11,533 nt of DNA, from assembly GCA_021157815.1 (NCBI GenBank), contig JAGGVT010000072.1, forward strand, positions 1 through 11,533, in the 5' to 3' direction. Origin of the DNA: a bacterium. GTDB taxonomy: Bacteria; JAJVIF01; JAGGVT01. A model generated the notes under the pieces. That model saw only the letters and a program-made list of their open reading frames with translations. It was not told the origin of the DNA and searched no databases. Below are positions 7,100 to 11,533 of this stretch, one piece after another (position 1 is the first letter of the stretch; every line of letters starts with the position of its first letter). The translations under genes were made by a program, and so were the position numbers.

Positions 7100-7192
7100 A
7101 AAAGACATATTTATAAAACGGAACGATTTAAAACATAGTTTTTCAGGGGCTAATCGGTAGCCTAAAAAAATAACTCACTGGAGTACAATTAA

Positions 7193-7705
7193 ATGCCACG
7201 TCCACGAAAAAAAGCAGATGTCTATTTCGAACAGCGAACAGGTGTTTTTGTCGATGTTCAAAATATGTTCTACTCCGCGAAATACAAGTATCGCGGGAAA
7301 ATCGATTATCAAAAACTGCTTGTTTATATTGCAAGAGGCCGCAAAATTGTCAGGGCGCTTGCTTATGCAGTAACCACACCCGAAATCGACCAGTCCGGGT
7401 TTATTAAAATCCTTGAGGATCTCGGAATTGAAGTGAAAATCAAGGAATTGAAACTAAGGCCCGACGGCACCGCGAAGGGCGATTGGGACATGGGCATCGC
7501 CATTGATTCTGTGGCGTTGTCCGACAAGCTGGATGTCATCGCGCTGGTCAGCGGCGATGGCGATTTCAGCGCGCTTGTTGAAATGCTCAAGGCTAAAGGT
7601 GTCAGGGTGGAAGTGTATTCATTTCCAGCGAACACCGCTGAGGAATTGAAAAAAGTGGCGACGCAATTCTATCCACTTGATGAGAGTATTCTCTTCGAGG
7701 GTTAA
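7193..7705 (+). CDS. NYN-domain (LabA/DUF88-like) putative RNase
   Basis: A 170-residue soluble protein of the NYN/LabA-like group, a PIN-like fold whose members are proven or predicted metal-dependent RNases. The conserved acidic set is visible: FVDVQN (D21, N24), the GDWDMGIAID segment (D97, D99, D105) and SGDGDF (D122, D124). GGAG at 7180-7183 is nine bases before the ATG, supporting this start. The N-terminus is short and basic (PRPRKKA), perhaps for nucleic-acid binding. A putative metalloprotease gene begins four bases after the stop, so the two are almost certainly co-transcribed. The RNA target is unknown. A role in turnover, RNA quality control or stress is possible, but nothing in the sequence decides. 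Confidence 0.88.
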   Translation: MPRPRKKADVYFEQRTGVFVDVQNMFYSAKYKYRGKIDYQKLLVYIARGRKIVRALAYAVTTPEIDQSGFIKILEDLGIEVKIKELKLRPDGTAKGDWDMGIAIDSVALSDKLDVIALVSGDGDFSALVEMLKAKGVRVEVYSFPANTAEELKKVATQFYPLDESILFEG

Positions 7706-7709
7706 GGCA

Positions 7710-9014
7710 TTGAGTAAAAAAATGTTCAAAACCTTCCATCTTGCCGATATTGACACGCTCCGGGAAATTGAAAACGGGCGGGTTGCAATCGCTGAACTTG
7801 ATGATGTCAGCCGGTGGATTGATTTGGCTATAAGCTCAATTCCAACTCTGGCAAAATACCAGAAAGCGCTTATCAAAATCGAGGAGTATTTCGAGGAGTC
7901 AGGACTCGAGTGCGATGACCTTCATCTGTGGCGCGCGTATCGAAACCTCTTCGCACAGCGCTTTTCAGGCATCTATGATGACATCCTGGAAGTAAGCGAT
8001 GTAATCACAAACGACCTGTTTAGATATTTTATCAATCACGCGCATTTAAAAGATGCGAAAAGCCGTTTTGCCAAAGAGACAATTCCGCTGACTTTTCTTG
8101 GTCGAACTGAGGATTATTATTTCACTTATACGCATGACACGGAGCGGCCTATCGCTGTCATTTCCATTCCACAGGGACGTGTTAGTTCTGTCTGGAACTG
8201 GCTGGCGATTCCCCATGAAATCGGACATAACATTTTCGCTCATTTCATTGATTATGAGCGTGAACTCTGGGATAAAGTCAGGCGTGTACTGGAAAAACAA
8301 CGGTTCAAAGTTAATAGAATCAACTTTTCACACAACATCAGCGGCAAGAAAATCATTCAAACAATATGGCGTTTCTGGCTTGATGAACTGGTCGCGGATA
8401 TTTTCGGAGTGCTTTTCACAGGTCCCTCTTTTGTAATGTCACGTCATGATGATGCGATGATTGCCGCTGAACAGTCTGAAGGAATCTCCACCGCAATATG
8501 GAATGTTGACGACATGGAGATGACAAAACATCCAGTCGCCTATATTCGACCCCTCATTGGCGGCAGGATTCTCAAGGTTCTCGGATTTGAGGATATCGGG
8601 AATGCTCTGGATGAACGCTGGCTGGGCGTCTGTTCACGTTATACATCGAGCCAGGATTTAATTTGGGTCGATTACACGACGTCCGGCAGAGTTGAGCTGT
8701 TCACCATTTCAGCCGATGAAATGCTTCGAAGCTTCGATGCGATATTGCCGGAAATACTGTTCAGTGAAATGAAATGCCTTGGCGGTGTTGCGTTAACCGA
8801 TATCATCCGGTTCGATAACCTTGACAATGTCATTTCAAGAGTGGTCGCGGAGGAATTAATTGCCGGAATCGATGAGTTTACCGAGTACATCAAACCAAGG
8901 CATATCCTTGCCGCGAGTCGCATGGCATTCGAGAATGAACCTGAGCAAGCGGATGTTATCCACGCGTCCGCGATGAGGGGATTGATATATTATAAGAATA
9001 ACTATATAGAATGA
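7710..9014 (+). CDS. Uncharacterised HEXXH putative zinc metalloprotease paired with NYN gene
   Basis: A 434-residue protein if it starts at the TTG at 7710, which has GAGGG (7697-7701) eight bases upstream, or 430 residues from the ATG at 7722. The longer in-frame opening at 7677 lies inside the NYN gene and is less likely. I do not recognise a named family. It carries HEIGH (169-173), and 53 residues later FWLDELVADIFG (E226, D230), the arrangement of a gluzincin-type zinc site (HEXXH plus a distant Glu). No signal peptide or clear transmembrane helix is seen, so it is probably cytoplasmic. The N-terminal third is charged and helical, with an LRAY/LFAQRF-like helical patch, and the C-terminal half after about 300 has no motif I know. 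Tight linkage to the NYN gene suggests a shared function. Protease activity is inferred from residues only. Confidence 0.7.
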   Translation: MSKKMFKTFHLADIDTLREIENGRVAIAELDDVSRWIDLAISSIPTLAKYQKALIKIEEYFEESGLECDDLHLWRAYRNLFAQRFSGIYDDILEVSDVITNDLFRYFINHAHLKDAKSRFAKETIPLTFLGRTEDYYFTYTHDTERPIAVISIPQGRVSSVWNWLAIPHEIGHNIFAHFIDYERELWDKVRRVLEKQRFKVNRINFSHNISGKKIIQTIWRFWLDELVADIFGVLFTGPSFVMSRHDDAMIAAEQSEGISTAIWNVDDMEMTKHPVAYIRPLIGGRILKVLGFEDIGNALDERWLGVCSRYTSSQDLIWVDYTTSGRVELFTISADEMLRSFDAILPEILFSEMKCLGGVALTDIIRFDNLDNVISRVVAEELIAGIDEFTEYIKPRHILAASRMAFENEPEQADVIHASAMRGLIYYKNNYIE

Positions 9015-9043
9015 ACAATTATTCTGCTTAGCTGCTCATAATC

Positions 9044-9077
9044 ATTTTACGGAATTATCAGTAAAATAGTATTTTAC
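9044..9077 (+). repeat. Alternating ATTTTAC/GTAAAAT/ATTTTAC segments
   Basis: ATTTTAC (9044-9050), GTAAAAT (9061-9067) and ATTTTAC (9071-9077) allow two mutually exclusive seven-pair stems downstream of the metalloprotease stop. There is no T-tract, so it is not a classical terminator. The stems are AT-rich and could be chance. The rest of 9015-9227 shows nothing I can support. Confidence 0.3.
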
Positions 9078-9227
9078 AACCATGAAAACGCATCAAATTT
9101 GGTAGGCAGGGATAATCAGAATATTGATAAAACCTGTCTGTCAGCCAGGATTTCATAAGCCAGAGGCACTTAAGAAACACCCATAGCACTTTTTTAGACA
9201 TTTTTTCAATATTTCTCGCTTCAGGAC

Positions 9228-9255
9228 TTGAAATTTGACTGAAAACGTGTAAAAC
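9228..9255 (+). promoter_or_regulatory. Candidate promoter of the small peptide gene
   Basis: TTGAAA (9228-9233) and TAAAAC (9250-9255) are separated by 16 bases. A start near 9262 would put the palindrome at 9265-9280 at the 5' end of the message. TTGACT (9235-9240) is an alternative -35 but has no good partner. Confidence 0.4.
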
Positions 9256-9264
9256 TAGTAATTG

Positions 9265-9280
9265 AATTCTTCGAAGAATT
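9265..9280. promoter_or_regulatory. Perfect 16-bp palindrome in the leader of the small peptide gene
   Basis: AATTCTTCGAAGAATT equals its own reverse complement. It lies five bases before GGGAGG (9285-9290), the Shine-Dalgarno. It could be a dimeric repressor site just after the transcription start, or a 5' mRNA hairpin affecting stability or ribosome access. Confidence 0.55.
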
Positions 9281-9298
9281 ATTTGGGAGGTAGCTCCA

Positions 9299-9463
9299 AT
9301 GCTCAAAAAGATCGTAGTTGCTATCAGTGCGGGAATCATCCTTGCAGCGCTACTCATTCCTGCTATTGCTGGAAACATATTTTCAATCAGCAATGTTGCA
9401 GTTGAGAAAGCTGAGCCGGTAGCTCTTACCGACATCACACCGGCGCCAGTTCACTTGAACTAG
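9299..9463 (+). CDS. Small secreted or membrane-anchored peptide, 54 aa
   Basis: An ORF of 54 codons starting MLKKIVVAISAG and ending PAPVHLN, then TAG. A strong ribosome site (GGGAGG at 9285-9290, eight bases before ATG) and its own terminator at 9502-9533 make it a convincing single-gene transcript despite its size. Residues 1-24 look like a signal peptide or single membrane helix (two Lys, then a long Val/Ile/Ala/Leu stretch ending PAIAG). If cleaved, the mature part would be about 29-30 residues, acidic to neutral, rich in Val, Ala and Pro, with no Cys. I do not recognise a family. A secreted signal, lipoprotein-free envelope peptide or membrane regulator are all open. A 126-codon opening on the other strand over the same bases has no ribosome site and is judged spurious. 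Confidence 0.7.
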   Translation: MLKKIVVAISAGIILAALLIPAIAGNIFSISNVAVEKAEPVALTDITPAPVHLN

Positions 9464-9501
9464 GGTGATGAACATCTGAGAAATCAGATGGCACAAGCCG
9501 G

Positions 9502-9533
9502 AAAAAAAGAAGACGCTTTAGGGCGTCTTTTTT
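9502..9533 (+). terminator. Strong intrinsic terminator of the small peptide gene
   Basis: AAGACGC (9510-9516) pairs with GCGTCTT (9523-9529) around TTTAGG, followed by more T (9530-9533). The A-run at 9502-9508 before the stem means it could also work on the opposite strand. It lies 39 bases after the stop codon. Confidence 0.85.
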
Positions 9534-9674
9534 CGTTGTGGAAAAACAAAGCGTTTCAAAGATTCAATTTTTAAGTTGTAAATCACCATTGCTATCAGAT
9601 TGATTTGATTTGGGAGCATTTTTAAGTAAAATTAAGACAGGTAATTTATACGAAAAAGCAAATCCTTGGTTAAT

Positions 9675-10132
9675 ATGGACAAAATAGAATTAACACAAAT
9701 AGAAGCAGATAAATTGATTAATGTGGAAAAGCATTATCAAGGTGAACAACCCGTAGATTTCCCGGCCTTGGAGAGAAGATCAGCCTTAAGTTAATCTCAC
9801 ACGATAAGAGAGAGAAATTCTTACTTGATATAACACGCAGTTATATTAATATTCGAAAATCAACATATCAAAATCGCGTCAGAACATCAATAATCCTTGT
9901 TCGATTGGATTTGAATGGTTCAAAACATGTGAATCCTGACGGTGAGGAATTTTCGGGTTCCCACATTCATATTTATCGTGAAGGATATGGTGATAAATTT
10001 GCATATGATATTTCATCTGAGAAGTTCCTGGATAAATTTACGAATTCAGAAGATTTAACGGATGCCCTGTACAATTTTATGAAATTCTGTAATATTACAA
10101 AACAACCTGACTTTCAAAAGGCCATTTTATGA
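9675..10132 (+). pseudogene. DUF6978-like protein, reading frame broken at TTTCCCG (frameshift or -1 recoding)
   Basis: Two reading frames together give one family-like protein. Frame A starts at ATG 9675 (MDKIELTQIEADKLI, continuing to PVDFP) and stops at 9794 after 39 residues. Frame B reads GLGEKISLKLISHDKREKF from 9764 and continues through VRLDLNGSKHVNPDGEEF and HIHIYREGYGDKFAYD to TGA at 10132. These are the hallmarks I know from DUF6978 proteins (QEEAD-like N-terminus, RLD, NPDG, H-H-YREGYGDK). Joined by a -1 step at 9764 the product would be 152 residues, a normal length for the family, and every conserved block falls in the right place. Its stop overlaps the next start (ATGA). The function is unknown. 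Inactivating indel, sequencing error or recoding cannot be separated from the sequence alone. Confidence 0.65.
9758..9764 (+). promoter_or_regulatory. Candidate -1 frameshift heptamer T TTC CCG
   Basis: In frame A the codons are TTC CCG preceded by T, so the site fits the X-XXY-YYZ pattern, and a one-base backward slip (to TTT CCC) moves directly into frame B. AAGG (9739-9742) lies upstream like an internal ribosome-binding stimulator. No strong hairpin is seen downstream, which weakens the case. Confidence 0.35.
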
Positions 10133-10893
10133 TTAAAGAAATACAGAAATTGATGGATGAATATCAGAATTGGCTAAAAGGTAAGACATCATTACGAGAG
10201 ATTGATGGATGGGTAGAAATAACCACTCCATACATTGATCGACATAATGATTATCTTCAAATTTTCGTAAAAAAACAAAATGGCGGTTATTTGCTAACTG
10301 ATGATGGATATATTATCAGTGATTTGTCTTTATCTGGTTGTGACCTTAATACTGAAAAAAGACAGAGGCTGCTTCAGCAGACTTTAAGAGGCTTTGGCGT
10401 TGAGCAATCAAAAGATACATTAATGGTTGTTTCAAATGAAAGTAACTTTTCATTTAAGAAACATAGCCTCTTGCAATCCATGCTCGCTGTTAATGACCTT
10501 TTCTATATGGCTGAGTCATATATAACAAGTCTTTTTTATGAGGATGTAGTTTCCTGGTTGGAAAAACAGGAAATTCGTTATACTCCAAGAGTCAAATTCG
10601 CTGGTAGAAGTGGATATGACCACCACTTTGATTTCGTGATTTCAAAATCAAAAACGCATCCTGAAAGATTAATAAAGGTGATTAATAAACCAACTCGTGA
10701 TAATGCAGGCTCCTTAATGTTTTCATGGCTCGATACAAAGGATGATCGCCCTCCAATGTCAAAAGCATATGCCTGTTTAAATGATACCGAAGGAAGAATA
10801 TCAAAAGGAGTTCTTGTTGCCTTTAAGAACTATGATATCAGACCAATTGAATGGAGCAAGAAAGACGATTTCATTGAGGAATTAGCAGCATGA
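10129..10893 (+). CDS. DUF1828/DUF1829 domain protein
   Basis: A 254-residue soluble protein. The N-terminal part (about 20-90) matches my recollection of DUF1828: GWVEITTPYIDRHNDYLQIFV, then GGYLLTDDGYIISDLSLSG. The C-terminal part (about 150-245) resembles DUF1829: HHFDFVISKSK, PERLIKVINKP, SWLDTKDDRPP and AYACLND. Both are domains of unknown function, common on phage and accessory DNA. The ATG sits inside the ATGA overlap with the DUF6978-like frame, so translation is probably coupled. The gene is visibly AT-rich compared with the division genes (the row 10141-10200 is about one third G+C, the row 8581-8640 a little over half), consistent with recent acquisition. A defence, toxin-antitoxin or phage-derived role is possible but not shown. 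Confidence 0.8.
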   Translation: MIKEIQKLMDEYQNWLKGKTSLREIDGWVEITTPYIDRHNDYLQIFVKKQNGGYLLTDDGYIISDLSLSGCDLNTEKRQRLLQQTLRGFGVEQSKDTLMVVSNESNFSFKKHSLLQSMLAVNDLFYMAESYITSLFYEDVVSWLEKQEIRYTPRVKFAGRSGYDHHFDFVISKSKTHPERLIKVINKPTRDNAGSLMFSWLDTKDDRPPMSKAYACLNDTEGRISKGVLVAFKNYDIRPIEWSKKDDFIEELAA

Positions 10894-10929
10894 AATGCTA
10901 AATCCTGGATTCTGGCTCCTTTCTCACTA

Positions 10930-11379
10930 TCATCCCAAATACGGATACTGCTTTCGGAATTCATACAGCGCGATGCCGCCCGCGTGCACTACATTCAGGC
11001 AACCGGTAACGCCATACTGCGGGATGATAACCGTGTCATCCAGTTTGGGGTAAACGGCTTCCTCGATTCCCCCCATCTCGCTGCCAAGCACTAACAGCGA
11101 TTTCTCGTTGAATTTGTATTCATACATCGAAAAGGCATTCTCATCATTTTCAATTCCCACAACGCGATAACCATCTTTTTTGTAGATGTCGATGATATCC
11201 GCATCCTCGGTGAATTCTATCGGTATCCACTGGTGAGAGCCTTTTGTGACGCTTGGCGAGAATGTTTTGTGGCCATACATGATAACGCGGTCAACAGCCA
11301 TGACCTCCGCGGTGCGCAGGATTGACCCGACATTACCCGGGTGATGCATTCGTTGTATGAATAGTATCAGTGACGGCAT
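10930..11379 (-). CDS. TrmH/SpoU-family (SPOUT) RNA 2'-O-methyltransferase
   Basis: A 149-residue SAM-dependent methyltransferase of the trefoil-knot SPOUT class, which modifies ribose 2'-OH in tRNA or rRNA. The three motifs are present: motif 1 HHPGNVGSILRTAEVM (12-27, with the catalytic-type Arg in LRTA), motif 2 LLVLGSEMGGIEEAVY (94-109) and motif 3 IPQYGVTGCLNVVHAGGIALYEF (118-140), where Cys replaces the more usual Ser before LNV. It is the short form, with a SPOUT core and no N-terminal RNA-binding domain, as in TrmL-like proteins, but the substrate cannot be named. It is convergent with the DUF1828/1829 gene, 36 bases apart. TATACT on the minus strand at 11397-11392 is a possible -10, giving a very short leader. 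No Shine-Dalgarno is evident. Confidence 0.9.
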   Translation of the reverse strand: MPSLILFIQRMHHPGNVGSILRTAEVMAVDRVIMYGHKTFSPSVTKGSHQWIPIEFTEDADIIDIYKKDGYRVVGIENDENAFSMYEYKFNEKSLLVLGSEMGGIEEAVYPKLDDTVIIPQYGVTGCLNVVHAGGIALYEFRKQYPYLG

Positions 11380-11407
11380 AACAGGCTCGATAGTATAACA
11401 TGAAGAA

Positions 11408-11533
11408 AGTTAGCAGGTTAGTAAGTTAGTAAGTTAGCAAGTTAGCAGGTTAGTAAGTTAGCAAGTTAGCAGGTTAGCAGGTTAGTAAGTTAGCAAGTTA
11501 GCAGGTTAGCAGGTTAGCAAGTTAGCAGGTTAG
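11408..11533 (+). repeat. Octamer tandem repeat (RGTTAGYA)n, continues past window
   Basis: Fifteen complete 8-base units plus six bases of another, all fitting RGTTAGYA with only positions 1 (A/G) and 7 (C/T) varying. The four unit types are AGTTAGCA, GGTTAGTA, AGTTAGTA and GGTTAGCA. The array abuts the promoter side of the methyltransferase gene. An 8-base period breaks any reading frame, and stops (TAG) recur, so it is non-coding. Confidence 0.95.

Noticed and set aside
6911-7192. tRNA or other structured RNA gene between ctpA and the NYN gene
   Set aside because: No cloverleaf arms, TTC-type T-loop or CCA end could be found. The pairing potential is explained by opposed repeat copies.
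9058-9438. 126-codon minus-strand ORF over the small peptide gene
   Set aside because: It has no ribosome site or recognisable domain, and the plus strand carries a coherent leader, Shine-Dalgarno, signal peptide and terminator.
9905-10132. Independent 75-codon gene starting at TTG 9905
   Set aside because: Conserved DUF6978-like sequence continues upstream in the same frame to 9764, so this is only the tail of a frame-broken gene.
11408-11533. CRISPR array
   Set aside because: The units are contiguous 8-mers with no spacers, and no cas gene is present.

Overview
The window looks like a piece of chromosome from a Gram-negative-type (diderm) bacterium, probably an uncultivated lineage. The basis is an ftsE-ftsX-EnvC-like-CtpA cell-division/envelope cluster, exported proteins with ordinary signal peptides, recognisable Shine-Dalgarno sites on many genes (ftsX, ctpA, NYN gene, the small peptide gene) and several families of short palindromic intergenic repeats. 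I cannot assign a phylum from the sequence. Base composition is moderate over most of the window and clearly AT-rich between about 9540 and 10890.

Layout: 1-261 is intergenic and carries copy 1 of a dispersed repeat. 262-1341 (minus) is a CapA-family exported metallophosphatase-like protein. 1342-1700 is a divergent intergenic region with an inverted repeat and a hairpin related to the dispersed repeat. 1701-5265 (plus) is a tight run: WecG/TagA glycosyltransferase, ftsE, ftsX (overlapping ftsE) and an EnvC-like coiled-coil/M23 peptidase. 5266-5500 holds a perfect 25-bp inverted repeat and a possible promoter with a dyad for the next gene, a CtpA-type S41 protease (5501-6910). 6911-7192 holds two opposed copies of the dispersed repeat. 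7193-9014 is a two-gene unit, a NYN-domain (LabA/DUF88-like) putative RNase and an uncharacterised HEXXH protein. 9299-9463 is a 54-residue secreted or membrane peptide with its own promoter candidate, a perfect 16-bp palindrome in the leader and a strong terminator. 9675-10893 is an AT-rich two-gene module: a DUF6978-like protein whose reading frame is broken exactly at a TTTCCCG heptamer, coupled by ATGA overlap to a DUF1828/DUF1829 protein. 10930-11379 (minus) is a TrmH/SpoU-family RNA methyltransferase. 11408-11533 is an octamer tandem repeat that runs off the window.

How the genes fit together: FtsEX is an ABC-type transmembrane complex that regulates periplasmic murein hydrolysis through an EnvC-like partner, and CtpA-type proteases trim periplasmic proteins, often hydrolases. 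The glycosyltransferase in the same run suggests surface-polymer synthesis is expressed with division functions. The NYN/HEXXH pair and the DUF6978/DUF1828-1829 pair are the two units whose biology is not explained by the housekeeping context and are the best candidates for undescribed systems. Neither can be assigned a function from sequence alone.
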